Below, piece by piece: positions 46,602-56,594 of a stretch of 64,000 nucleotides of DNA. Positions within the stretch are counted from its first letter, which is position 1; each line of letters opens with the position of its first letter. The DNA comes from Cylindrotheca closterium (taxonomy: Eukaryota; Bacillariophyta; Bacillariophyceae; Bacillariales; Bacillariaceae), in NCBI GenBank assembly GCA_933822405.4, contig CAKOGP040001947.1:124001-188000 (forward strand), given 5' to 3'. The translations under genes and the position numbers were made by a program. The notes under the pieces are model-generated. The model was not told the DNA's origin. It did not search any database and saw nothing but the letters and a program-made list of their open reading frames with translations.

Positions 46602-47649
46602 GTCGAAGAGTATTTGGGCGATTGCGATTCAGCAATCTGCAGATCATTGTAAAGTGGTTGGTTCGCCAGTGCCTAGAGCCTAGAACAAATGAAGAGGAAT
46701 CCACGCAAATGAAACCAACGTTCCCAACAATGGAGTTCATGGATCCCAGAAAAACCTTGCTGCGGATCGTTCAGACTGATCATCGCAAGAGCGAAATGCC
46801 ACGATTGCGTATCTACTCTCATGTTTTCCTGCATGCCTTTTATTCTGCCGCCGCCATTTTGGAAAAAGGGTTTAATCTTGATTTGGGATTCCTTAGAGGA
46901 TTGTTAACAAAGTGTGCCTACTGTTGTTTGGAGGACGGGCACAAACTTTCTGCTCGGAACAAATGATATGGAATAGATACATCGTTCTACAATATAAGGT
47001 CACGATGATAACGACGGTTCATTCGTACACCAGTATGCATTATTTTGGTTATGCGACGACGGTCAAGGAAGCTACCGACTGAATGTGGCTGAAGATGGGT
47101 GCTCAAGGTCTCGTGATTGGAATCTTGAATATGGATGGCCCATCTGTTGCCTGGTGTTCTCAACCATTCATAGTTTGGGACTTATACTAATACTGTATAT
47201 GAAGGAGTGATCTGGCAATCGAACCACTAATGCCATTTCGCTTTCTGCTGTGTAAATATATTATACCGCGTATAGTTTGTGTTGCCAATTTTCTCGAAGG
47301 TATGATTGGTGATGGTTTCGATTTCCATTAAAAAATACGGTGCTTGGAGTTGCCCGACCGGCGCTCTTTTGTCTTCCGGACATGTCTGATCCATGACCGT
47401 GGCTTTACATGTACGTACCAGGTACAGGTACCTCATCGGAAGAAGAATCAAGGACGAATGTGCGTGCAGCATCATCATCAACAAAACGCCGAATGACAAA
47501 GAGTATATGATACTGGGAGAAGAATGCAAACGAGAGTGAACAACAGTATCAAGTCATACCCTATATAGTTGAGAATCAATCAATTAGTCAATCCAATCAA
47601 GAATCAATCCAATCAAGAATCAATCAATCAAGAATCAATCAAAACAATA
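46602..47649. other. Intergenic region between receptor genes
   Basis: No supported gene; the 122-codon frame overlapping the receptor 1 stop (46598-46966) has no motif. At 47571-47645, immediately 5' of the receptor 2 ATG, is an AATCAATC-type minisatellite that would sit in the 5' UTR. Confidence 0.5.
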
Positions 47650-49048
47650 ATGGACAGTCTTTCCACAGATGGCGAAGAAACCTTGTCGTCGCTCACGGAC
47701 GCCCAAGAAGAAGTCATGTCCATATGCATGGTGATCTCTGGTTTGTTGAGTATGTTTGGAAGCACCACCATTGTCTATCGAGTGCTAAAGAAGAAGAAGG
47801 ACAAGAAACCATTCGATCGAATCATGCTGGGACTATCCACCTTTGATATTATTGGGAGTTTCTCCTTTGTCTTGACTCCCTTTGCGCTGCCAGCAGCGAC
47901 CAGTCCAAGAGTCTGGGCGGCTGGGAATGATGCGAGTTGCTCCTTTCTTGGATATTTGTCACAATTGAGCATCGGGGCAGCGTGGTATTCCTGTTTGCTG
48001 AGTTTCTACTTTTTGGCCACCTTGCGGCTACGGGTATCCAACGACGATTTTGCCGTTCGATTTGAGCCATACATTCATGGATTGAGCATCTTTTACTTTC
48101 TATTTACAGCCACCATTGGTGTACCATTTCACCTGTACAGAGAAACCGAGCTAGGTAAGTTGCTGTATACCTACTACAGTTAGCTTTTATTCCCTGGATT
48201 GGATGATTCATTCATTCAGAAATCTAACATCATCATTTGCACAGGTCTTGGTTGTTGGGTGACGAACAGAGTACCACTCGATTGCACTCGGAACCTTGAC
48301 TGCATTGGACATATTGTAGCTTGGTTCTATGGTGGACTTTGTTTATTTTTTACCATGGTCGCCTTGCCTCTAAATTATTTCTTTGTAAGTCGAGTACAGG
48401 GATCCAAATCTTGCACAATGTTGCGTCCGTTAGTGCTCTATTTTTTTCTTCTTCTCACACACACGCCGTCACTCTACTATATACAAAAAGACCTACTGTT
48501 TTGTCCGACAAACACTCAAGATTTTGGCGCGGCACAATCCCATTCAAGCCATGCAAGTCAGAAAACTGGGTGTTCAAGGAACATTGTATGTGCTAGCCTT
48601 TTTCATTTCGTATGGACCCCAGCTGATCATCCGAATCTTCGCCATTGCCTATTCTTATGAAAGGTCTGCCGAACCGGGGATCTATTGGCTGTTGGTTCTG
48701 AATAGTATTTGTTATCCGCTGCAAGGGTTCTTGAACATGTTTGTATATTCCAGGCCGAATTTCTTGAAATTGCGAGAAGCGGGCATGCCACTGTTCCAAG
48801 CACTCCGAGCTGCTTGCTTTCAGAATGATATTCCCAAGGCCATGGAACAGAGGACTCTGCGTGTCCGATCTTCGAAACACTACGACTCTTCTGAAGAAAT
48901 CACAAAGTTCCTTTCCAATGTGGAACGTCGAGCCTCTGCCGTGAGCATCAAGAAGCCAGTCCGGCACTACGAAGAGAGTTCTCTTGGTTTCTTGCCGGAG
49001 GTAATTGAGGTGGTTCCAAATGACGAAGAAAGTACAGCAGAAGAGTAG
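47650..49048 (+). CDS. Seven-helix receptor 2 (GPCR-like)
   Basis: Exons 47650-48154, 48245-48384 and 48491-49048 join in phase to 400 residues. The frame is open upstream from a TTG at 47569, but ATG 47650 aligns with receptor 1. It is a close paralogue of receptor 1 over all seven helices (for example MSICMVISGLLSMFGSTT, WYSCLLSFYFLATLRLRVS, PLQGFLNMFVYSRPNFL). Two intron positions are shared with receptor 1. The small second intron of receptor 1 (inside the loop after LGCWV) is absent here, so exons 2 and 3 of receptor 1 correspond to one exon. The C-terminal tail is shorter. The pair arose by tandem duplication. Confidence 0.8.
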
Positions 49049-49627
49049 AGATTGTGTACCCTGACAATCGCCGGCTCGTTTCGAAAGGAGGAAACAATTA
49101 TTCCATAACCAAAGCATCATGGGTAGACGATGCTTCGAGTTGCAGTGTGATGGCAATCGCTTGATTGTATTATTGCTGTTCAAGATGCTGTTCAAGATGC
49201 TGTTCAAGATGCTGTTCAAGGGGGGACAGCATAATATCTCCAGTCGTAGCTCGCTCGATGGCATGTTTTCCTTTTAATTAACATCTTCAACACTCGTGGG
49301 ATGTTCACTACAAATAAGGGTGCAGAAGAAATATAGAAACCAAGGCACGATACCTTACATGGCTCGATCTTCTTGTTTCTTGTCAAGCAGATCAGCTGCA
49401 GAAGCCAGTCTATTAAACAAGTCGCTGTACTTGGCACCTCCTGCAAGTTGCATTGAATGTATCAGCACCCCGTCCCTGTAGGTAACCAATCATCCATGTT
49501 ATCATACTTCCAATGTATTGCGATATAACAAAATAACTGATACAATATACAATTACAGTCTTCCAAACTACGATGTTCTTATTCTACATTCAGTATACCG
49601 TGGTCAAACCTCTTCTTGGTCAAACGA
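49049..49627. other. Intergenic region, 12-bp tandem repeat
   Basis: It holds GCTGTTCAAGAT repeated four times (last copy partial) at 49175-49220. No gene is supported. The right end borders the retrotransposon target site. Confidence 0.6.
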
Positions 49628-49632
49628 GTGAG

Positions 49633-49808
49633 TGTGAGAATATTCAATGAATTGGAGGTTCGTACGTCACCTCACGGAGATGGGATGGACGAACAGTAGC
49701 CTCTGATGTCGTATCAACCAAGATGTTGTTGACACGATATATACACACTTTATAGATATATGCTTTTACTACATTGATCCTACCCTTAAAAGACATCAGA
49801 TTTTCACA
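49633..49808 (+). repeat. 5' LTR, 176 bp
   Basis: Identical to 56212-56387. It begins TGTGA and ends TCACA. It contains the TATA-like GATATATACACAC segment near 49736-49750 and carries the promoter of the element by analogy with other copia LTRs. Confidence 0.95.
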
Positions 49809-49849
49809 CGCTCCCTCTGCGTTTTACAACACTGAATACGACATACTGA

Positions 49850-51802
49850 ATGCCGGGAGGAGAGTCAACGCGACGGTCAAGAAGAACAAATCTAGGACAA
49901 CCACCACGTCGACTCGGAGAAGAAGAAGAAACCTTGGAACAAGACAGCAACAGAACTGTTCGATTTCGCGACGAAAACCTCGAAGAAATTATCGACAACA
50001 GAACTGCCCAAGTTGAAATGGATCAAGGGCAAGGTGCAGCACCACAACAGGGTGCAGACGCGAATGCAGCAAACCAAGGAAACAACCAGAATGTTGCAAA
50101 CAATCCGGCACAAGCCGCTGGGAACAATGCGGGTCAAGCAGTGACCCCACAGTTACGCCAAGTGATTGCGACTGAAATTGCGAATGCGATAGGGCCGCTA
50201 ATGCAACTGCTCCAAGGACAACAGCAACAGCCGCCACAGCAAGCCCAACCTCAAGCACAACAGCAACCACCAGCGCCACATCAGCAGCAGCAGCCACCAG
50301 CACAACAGATCCAAGGACAGCAGCAACAGCCGCCACAGCAGGCACAACCGCTAGCGCAACAACAGCCTCTAGCGCAACAACAGCCTGCACAACAACAGCT
50401 GCCGCCACTACAAAATCCTCCGGTACCGCAACCACAACCAGCTGCTGCCGCCGCAGTCCAACAACCACAAATTGTAATGGCGTCAATGTCCACCTTTCCA
50501 CAAGGGACCGACCCAATGATTGATCCCAAGGATCCTGTGCATGGTCGCCTTAATCGGAGTATGTATAACGAGGCCAAGGAGGAACTCAAGACCAAGATTG
50601 ACGGGAAGAACTTGAGCATGGTTATCTCGGAACTCAGGGAGAGATGCAGTGCGATCAACTGCATGGACCTATTCAACGTTGTCACCACAAATGGGACAAA
50701 GAATCTACTCAAGCACTATGGAGAGATCACATTCCAAGATACACGCCAAGAAGCCAGTCAACGTTGGATGGTCGCCAATTGGCACACTCAAGCACGATAC
50801 TTAATCGGAATGTGCTTGCTTCGGTCCATGACAGAAATGTTCAAATTGCGGATGACGCAGAAGAGGCATCTGTACAATATGCCCAACGATCAACCCGATG
50901 GACCTCTCATTTTTAAAGTGATGTGTGATGTTGTGCGCCCTTCGACACGGAACACCACGCAAACGCTGATCAATCGGATTCAAACAATGAAACCTCGTGA
51001 ATTTAACAATAATATTATCCAATTCAATGAGAAATTCACATCACTGAAGGAACAAATTCGTGCACAACAGGGCGGGAGCAACTCTCTAACGGAAGAATTG
51101 TTGTACAACGCCCTTGTTTTGGCTTACGACTCTGTGGATCAAGATCAATTCAAAGCATTCATGGGAGTGAAGGACAACTCAGCCATCCAACCCCACGAAG
51201 ACCTTATGTCAGAAGCCGATGCAAAATTCCTAGACCTGGACGAGAAGAAAGTATGGAACGTCCCTTCACAAAGTCAACAAATCATGTCCTTAACGACACT
51301 AATCTCCAAGGCAGAAAAGAAGACTATCGATGTCCAACGACAACTGGACAAGTCGAAACAGTCTCGCAAGGAAAAATCCAAACGTAAACCTTCACCTGCT
51401 GATGAAGCAGCCGACAGTGGCAAGAGACAGCGGCAAACCGACTTTGATAGATGGATGGTTACCAAACCCAAGAAGGGAGAGGAGACCAAGGTGGTCCAAA
51501 AGAAAGGTCCAAATGGACAAGTGAAAGGATGGAACTGGTGCGACAAACACAAGAAAATGGTCTTAGCGATTGGACGAGATGGGCGACCACACAATTCGGA
51601 TACCTGTGCATTGAGCAAGACACAGTCCAATAGCAACCCAAAGCGAGCCAAGAAGCAACTTCGTGTCAACGCCCTCAAAGCAGCACTTGCGCTGGAAGAC
51701 GATAGTGCATCTGATAACGCAACAAGCAACAGTGACGATACGGGCGAATTCCCAACGAACGACGACGGAAGTAACGAGAACGATTCAGATAATGACTCCT
51801 GA
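49850..51802 (+). CDS. gag: Copia gag polyprotein
   Basis: 650 residues from ATG 49850, 41 bp inside the 5' LTR end. Residues ~60-200 are extremely Gln/Pro/Ala-rich. The centre is a helical gag-like region (LTEELLYNALVLAYDSVDQDQFKAF is typical of copia capsids in arrangement). Instead of a standard CCHC knuckle there is a C-x2-H...H-x4-C arrangement (WCDKHKKM...HNSDTC) near residue 565. The C-terminus is Asp/Ser-rich. The frame ends in TGA 51800-51802 and the pol frame continues in the same register: TCC TGA GAT ATG. Pol may therefore be made by readthrough or reinitiation. Confidence 0.85.
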   Translation: MPGGESTRRSRRTNLGQPPRRLGEEEETLEQDSNRTVRFRDENLEEIIDNRTAQVEMDQGQGAAPQQGADANAANQGNNQNVANNPAQAAGNNAGQAVTPQLRQVIATEIANAIGPLMQLLQGQQQQPPQQAQPQAQQQPPAPHQQQQPPAQQIQGQQQQPPQQAQPLAQQQPLAQQQPAQQQLPPLQNPPVPQPQPAAAAAVQQPQIVMASMSTFPQGTDPMIDPKDPVHGRLNRSMYNEAKEELKTKIDGKNLSMVISELRERCSAINCMDLFNVVTTNGTKNLLKHYGEITFQDTRQEASQRWMVANWHTQARYLIGMCLLRSMTEMFKLRMTQKRHLYNMPNDQPDGPLIFKVMCDVVRPSTRNTTQTLINRIQTMKPREFNNNIIQFNEKFTSLKEQIRAQQGGSNSLTEELLYNALVLAYDSVDQDQFKAFMGVKDNSAIQPHEDLMSEADAKFLDLDEKKVWNVPSQSQQIMSLTTLISKAEKKTIDVQRQLDKSKQSRKEKSKRKPSPADEAADSGKRQRQTDFDRWMVTKPKKGEETKVVQKKGPNGQVKGWNWCDKHKKMVLAIGRDGRPHNSDTCALSKTQSNSNPKRAKKQLRVNALKAALALEDDSASDNATSNSDDTGEFPTNDDGSNENDSDNDS

Positions 51803-51805
51803 GAT

Positions 51806-54800
51806 ATGGGCAAGCAGAGACTCGACCTCAGTCATATTGGGAAAATAACCACTAAACTTTCTATCAAGACCTTCAAATCGCATCTCTGTCGAGCCATGAA
51901 CACATCCTTAATCTTTGAGCATGATTCTGTGCCGGTGGGAATTGACAGCTGCACGTCTGCAACTGTGTGTGGGGCACGACCGATGTTCATTGGAGAACTG
52001 GAACCGGTGCTTGGTCTTAAGCTTGAAGGCGCAACAAATACAAGCATTCCAATTGTCGGACGCGGCACACTACTGCTCACATTTGTTGACGATGCAGGAC
52101 AGACACACCAACATAAAGTCCACAATGCATACTATGCCCCTCGCCTCAAATTGACCCTGCTCAGCCCTCGACAATGGTCAAACCAAGGACCGAAGAAGGG
52201 ACGATCCGCAGACCCGGTTCGCACTACTGTCCTTCGTGGAGACAAGGTCGAACTTCACTTTGAAAAGGACTGTATCAAAACTATCGACTACGATGCACAG
52301 CTTCAGATCCCTCTCTTGATGACAAAACCCGGCTACAAGTCTTTCTCTACACATCTTTGCTCTCAACACCTTACAGCTAGAGAGGCACGGATCCGCCCCA
52401 CTGCACTGACTATTGGAAATGTGGAACTACCTGCGGGATCAGTCCTAAGACACCAAGAAGATCGGGAACTACTAAATCAAGAAATGGACAATAAGAACTA
52501 CGAGAAGGACCCTTTTGACCTTCGTGGTGAGACAGCACCTATTCTTGCCGACACAATTGCGGGAGCATTTGAAGAACCGGCACTGGAAGATTTCAATTTT
52601 GAATCTATTCTGTCAGAAGACTGGGATTCAACAGCCCCTGAAGCCCGACTCCCATCACTGAATGAGACGGACAAGCGTACTTTGATGCTACGATGGCACT
52701 ATCGTCTTGGCCACATGCCGTTCAGCCATCTCAAAGCAAGTGCAGCCGCTGGACTACTCGACCCTCGTCTCGCCACTGTTCAAGAACATCCATTTTGCCC
52801 TGGCTGTCAGTTTGGGAAAGCAACACGTCGGCCATGGCGTCACCGCTCTAAAAAGAAAGATGGGAGCCGAAAGAAACTTCGTCAAGCAGCTCATCCTGGT
52901 GATGTTGTCTCTGTGGACACTGCGGAATCCCGAAATGTACCTGGCCTCGTTGCCCAGTTGCGTGGACGTCCAACCCTTATGCGGTACCACTATGCCACCA
53001 CATTTGTGGATCACTTCTCTGATCTTGACTATGTGCACCTCCACCAACGTAATGATGGTGACAGCATTCTTGAAGCAAAACTTGCATTTGAACGCTATGC
53101 TGGGACCTTTGGCGTCTCTGTGAAACACTATCATTGTGATAATGGCGTGTTTGCCGACACCAACTTCAAAACGGCATGTCGCGCTGCTCGTCAAACCTCC
53201 AGTTTTTGTGGCGTTAACGCTCATCACCAAAATGGCAAAGCCGAGAAACGCATTCGTGACATTCGTGATAGCGCTCGGTCCATGCTTCTACTTGCGCAAC
53301 ACAATTGGCCTGCGGCAATCACCGCCAACCTATGGGGCTTTGCAATGATTTACGCCTCTCAAATTCGAAATTCCACTCTTCGAGAGGGAGAGAAACGGAC
53401 AGCACTGCAGAAATTTGCGAACACCGATGATAGACCAGATGTCAAACAATTTCACACATTTGGCTGCCCGGTGTACAACTTGGATCCAAAGCTTCAGAGT
53501 GGAAATTCACTGGAGAATAAATGGTGTGATCGAGCGCGTATTGGAATTTATCTTGGACTATCACGAGAACATGCACACTCAGTATCACTAGTGTTGAACC
53601 CCGACACAGGACTGACTTCACCACAGTTTCATGTGAAGCACGATGAACGATTCGAAACGACAAAGATTCCAGCAATGAGGAATGTTGGAAAATGGCAAGG
53701 AATCACGAGAATACACGAAACTGTACTGAAGCCAAAGAGAGCACGATCAAACAAGAGAACCAAACTGTCCCATACTCCCGTGTCTGAGCCCATTGACACA
53801 ACTCAAACTCCCACACCTGAGTCAAATGGTGAGAACGGTGCACCCGTGCAAGAGAGCATGGGAGCCCATTCGATCGACCGGAACGGCCAAGATAGGCTAG
53901 GTCAACCCGAGCGGAACGGCCAAGATAGGCTAGCTCACGACCGGAACGGCCGAGATAGGCTAGGTCAACCCGAGCGGAACGGCCGAGATAGGCTAGCTCA
54001 CGACCGGAACGGCCAAGATAGGCTAGGTCAACCCGAGCGGAACGGCCGAGATAGGCTAGCTCACGACCGGAACGGCCAAGATAGGCTAGGTCAACCCGAG
54101 CGGAACGGCCAAGATAGGCTAGCTCACGACCGGAACGGGGAAGACCCCATGCATACTCAGCAAGAGAATGAGCAATTGATTCAGAGGGAGACTCCAGCGT
54201 CTTCACAAAGGGAGACCCAATCCGATCCTCAGAGGGAGACACAATTGTTTTCTCAGAGGGAGGATGGATCCGCCTCTCAGAGGGAGACAGAAAGAGTGAG
54301 TTTCCAACATCCGGCGCTGCAGGGAACAGTAAACTCCCAAACACAAGCAATTCAAGCCCTGAAAGCACACAAATCCTCCTCACAGAAACGAAAACGAGGA
54401 CGAGAGGAGATGGAAGAAACTGAAACTGCGACGTCCCTTGAGGAACATCGCCGCGAAATGCAATTGACGATCCGATGTTATAAAACTGAGATCGCCAGAG
54501 AGGTTCATGCAGAAGAGCTGGTCGAGCAATGCATGACTTCAAATCCGTTTGCATTCGCAGCGACGCTTGCAGATGAAGACACTATGTATCTGAATCAGGC
54601 AAAGAAAGAACCTGACTGGGTACAGTTTCACGAAGCAATGGTCAAAGAAATACAAGACCACACTGAAGGGAAACACTGGGAAGTCGTTCCAAGAAGTTCC
54701 ATGCCAGAAGGCCACCGTGCCATGCGTGGAGTATGGTCCATGAAGCGAAAGCGGAGAGTGGGAACCGGAGAAGTCTACAAATGGAAGGCGAGATTATGCA

Positions 54801-56176
54801 TCGATGGCAGTTCGCAAGAGAAAGGCGTCAACTATTGGGAGACCTACTCCCCAGTTGTTGGTTGGGAGACAATTCGAAGCCTACTGACACTGGCAATACT
54901 CAATGGATGGACTACCAGACAAATCGACTTCGTACTGGCATTTCCACAAGCAGAAGTTGAATGTCCGATGTACATGGAAATTCCGAAAGAATGTTACGTT
55001 GATGGATCGGAGTTGAACGAAAACAACGTTTTGCTTTTGAAGAAGAACTTATATGGGACCAAGCAGGCGAGCCGTGTGTGGTTCGAATTTCTGAAGGAAG
55101 GACTGGAGGAAATTGGTTTTGTACAGTCGAGTGAGGACAAGGCAGTCTTCTACAAAGGCGAGACGATCTTTGTTGTATATGTTGATGATGGGATTTTGAT
55201 GGGTCCAAACGGACGCGAAATTGATGACGTCATCGGACAACTCGGACACAAGTATAAATTAACGGACGAAGGCGACCTAAATGAATATCTCGGCATCAAA
55301 ATGAAGAGAACCAAAGACGGTCGTGAACTAACCCAACCAGCACTGATCCAACGCATATTGCAGACGGTCGGAGTGTCGCTCAATAGAGGAGATCGGCAAG
55401 AAGTGAAAACCCCAGCGACAAAAACGTTACACAAAGATGAAGGGGGTGAGAAGCGCCGAATGAATTGGGACTACAGATCGGTGGTTGGGATGCTGAATTG
55501 GTTGGCACGTTCAACGCGTCCAGAACTCATATTTGCAGTGTCACAAGTTGGTAGGTTCATGGCGTTTCCTAAGAAATCCCATGAAGATGCGATAATGAGA
55601 ATATGCACCTACTTGAGAGACACTCGAGACAAAGGAATGATCATGAAACCTGACAAGAATAAAGGATTTGAGGTTTATGCCGATGCAGATTTCGCTGGAG
55701 GATACAACAAGCACAATGCAGAAGACCCAGCGACAGCAAAATCACGAACTTGCTATCACATCATGTTTAACAACTGCCTTGTATATTCCCACTCAAAACT
55801 TCAGACAGAGATTGCATTGAGTACAACTGAAGCGGAGTACATTTGCTTGTCCCAAGCGCTACGGACAGTGATCAGTTTGATGCGATTCTTCAAAGAACTA
55901 GCAAAGAAGATCAAATCATTCAAGTACAAACGACCAAGGTTCAAATGCAAGGCATTTGAAGACAACAATGGCGCGATAGCGATCGCAACAACTGAAAACT
56001 TACGGCCACGAACAAAACACATCAACATCAAATACCATCACTTCAAACGATACGTGCGAAAAGGGTATGTGACCATTGAACGGATAGACACAATTGATCA
56101 ACTTGCCGACATTGGTACCAAGCCTCTATTGCCCCATATGTTCATACCATTGCGGAAAGCACTCATTGGATGGTAA
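51806..56176 (+). CDS. pol: Copia pol polyprotein (PR, IN, RT, RNase H)
   Basis: 1456 residues from ATG 51806, in the gag frame. Protease: GIDSCTS at 45-51, a DSC variant of the usual DSG/DTG active site. The GAG-pre-integrase zinc region is WHYRLGHM...CPGCQFGK (~295-340). Integrase core residues are D371, D445 and E480 (D-x34-E). Reverse transcriptase has QIDFVLAFPQAEVE and YVDD at 1125-1128. RNase H includes YADADFAGG (~1291) and STTEAEY. Between integrase and RT lies a tandem-repeat linker (see 53876-54139) and a run of QRET units. All catalytic residues I can identify are present, so the element looks competent. Confidence 0.9.
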   Translation: MGKQRLDLSHIGKITTKLSIKTFKSHLCRAMNTSLIFEHDSVPVGIDSCTSATVCGARPMFIGELEPVLGLKLEGATNTSIPIVGRGTLLLTFVDDAGQTHQHKVHNAYYAPRLKLTLLSPRQWSNQGPKKGRSADPVRTTVLRGDKVELHFEKDCIKTIDYDAQLQIPLLMTKPGYKSFSTHLCSQHLTAREARIRPTALTIGNVELPAGSVLRHQEDRELLNQEMDNKNYEKDPFDLRGETAPILADTIAGAFEEPALEDFNFESILSEDWDSTAPEARLPSLNETDKRTLMLRWHYRLGHMPFSHLKASAAAGLLDPRLATVQEHPFCPGCQFGKATRRPWRHRSKKKDGSRKKLRQAAHPGDVVSVDTAESRNVPGLVAQLRGRPTLMRYHYATTFVDHFSDLDYVHLHQRNDGDSILEAKLAFERYAGTFGVSVKHYHCDNGVFADTNFKTACRAARQTSSFCGVNAHHQNGKAEKRIRDIRDSARSMLLLAQHNWPAAITANLWGFAMIYASQIRNSTLREGEKRTALQKFANTDDRPDVKQFHTFGCPVYNLDPKLQSGNSLENKWCDRARIGIYLGLSREHAHSVSLVLNPDTGLTSPQFHVKHDERFETTKIPAMRNVGKWQGITRIHETVLKPKRARSNKRTKLSHTPVSEPIDTTQTPTPESNGENGAPVQESMGAHSIDRNGQDRLGQPERNGQDRLAHDRNGRDRLGQPERNGRDRLAHDRNGQDRLGQPERNGRDRLAHDRNGQDRLGQPERNGQDRLAHDRNGEDPMHTQQENEQLIQRETPASSQRETQSDPQRETQLFSQREDGSASQRETERVSFQHPALQGTVNSQTQAIQALKAHKSSSQKRKRGREEMEETETATSLEEHRREMQLTIRCYKTEIAREVHAEELVEQCMTSNPFAFAATLADEDTMYLNQAKKEPDWVQFHEAMVKEIQDHTEGKHWEVVPRSSMPEGHRAMRGVWSMKRKRRVGTGEVYKWKARLCIDGSSQEKGVNYWETYSPVVGWETIRSLLTLAILNGWTTRQIDFVLAFPQAEVECPMYMEIPKECYVDGSELNENNVLLLKKNLYGTKQASRVWFEFLKEGLEEIGFVQSSEDKAVFYKGETIFVVYVDDGILMGPNGREIDDVIGQLGHKYKLTDEGDLNEYLGIKMKRTKDGRELTQPALIQRILQTVGVSLNRGDRQEVKTPATKTLHKDEGGEKRRMNWDYRSVVGMLNWLARSTRPELIFAVSQVGRFMAFPKKSHEDAIMRICTYLRDTRDKGMIMKPDKNKGFEVYADADFAGGYNKHNAEDPATAKSRTCYHIMFNNCLVYSHSKLQTEIALSTTEAEYICLSQALRTVISLMRFFKELAKKIKSFKYKRPRFKCKAFEDNNGAIAIATTENLRPRTKHINIKYHHFKRYVRKGYVTIERIDTIDQLADIGTKPLLPHMFIPLRKALIGW
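53876..54139 (+). repeat. 63-bp tandem repeat inside pol
   Basis: Four near-perfect 63-bp units encode RNG[QR]DRLGQPE + RNG[QR]DRLAHD, so eight RNGxDRL motifs in all. They are followed at 54180-54295 by irregular QRET units. The repeat lies in the integrase-RT linker. Confidence 0.9.
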
Positions 56177-56211
56177 TAAATGCTCTGACTATTCGTCCTC
56201 CCAAGAGGGAG

Positions 56212-56387
56212 TGTGAGAATATTCAATGAATTGGAGGTTCGTACGTCACCTCACGGAGATGGGATGGACGAACAGTAGCCTCTGATGTCGTATCAACCAA
56301 GATGTTGTTGACACGATATATACACACTTTATAGATATATGCTTTTACTACATTGATCCTACCCTTAAAAGACATCAGATTTTCACA
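56212..56387 (+). repeat. 3' LTR, 176 bp
   Basis: Identical by eye to 49633-49808, preceded by the polypurine tract and followed by the GTGAG duplication. Confidence 0.95.
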
Positions 56388-56594
56388 GTGAGACATTCAA
56401 TGTCGCATACGGACAAACATCGATTGATTCGTGAGTGAGCCATGCAATAAATTCAAAATGTCAAAATTGAAAAAGTGCTTGGGCAGACTTTGCACCATGG
56501 CATCGATCCGCTTCAAACCCTGTTCATTGAAAGTCTCATAAAACTGAAAACAGATTGTTTTCAAGCACAGCAAACTCACACCGACTAACTCACG

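Larger units (their letters stand above)
49628..56392 (+). mobile_element. Complete Ty1/copia LTR retrotransposon with TSD
   Basis: The element spans 49633-56387 (6755 bp), flanked by the 5-bp duplication GTGAG at 49628-49632 and 56388-56392. The two 176-bp LTRs (49633-49808 and 56212-56387) are identical by eye and run TGTGAGAATA...GATTTTCACA. A purine-rich tract (AAGAGGGAG) sits directly before the 3' LTR. No TGG-type primer binding site directly follows the 5' LTR (it reads CGCTCCCTCT), so the primer tRNA is unclear. Both coding regions are open. Domain order integrase, reverse transcriptase, RNase H identifies Ty1/copia, consistent with the CoDi lineages of diatoms. Confidence 0.95.

Noticed and set aside
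46598..46966. 122-codon frame overlapping the receptor 1 stop
   Set aside because: No motif, no paralogue behind receptor 2, probably 3' UTR.
53703..54554. 283-codon - strand frame with repeated YLGRSGREL units
   Set aside because: Antisense shadow of the pol tandem repeat; 63-bp repeats keep several frames open.
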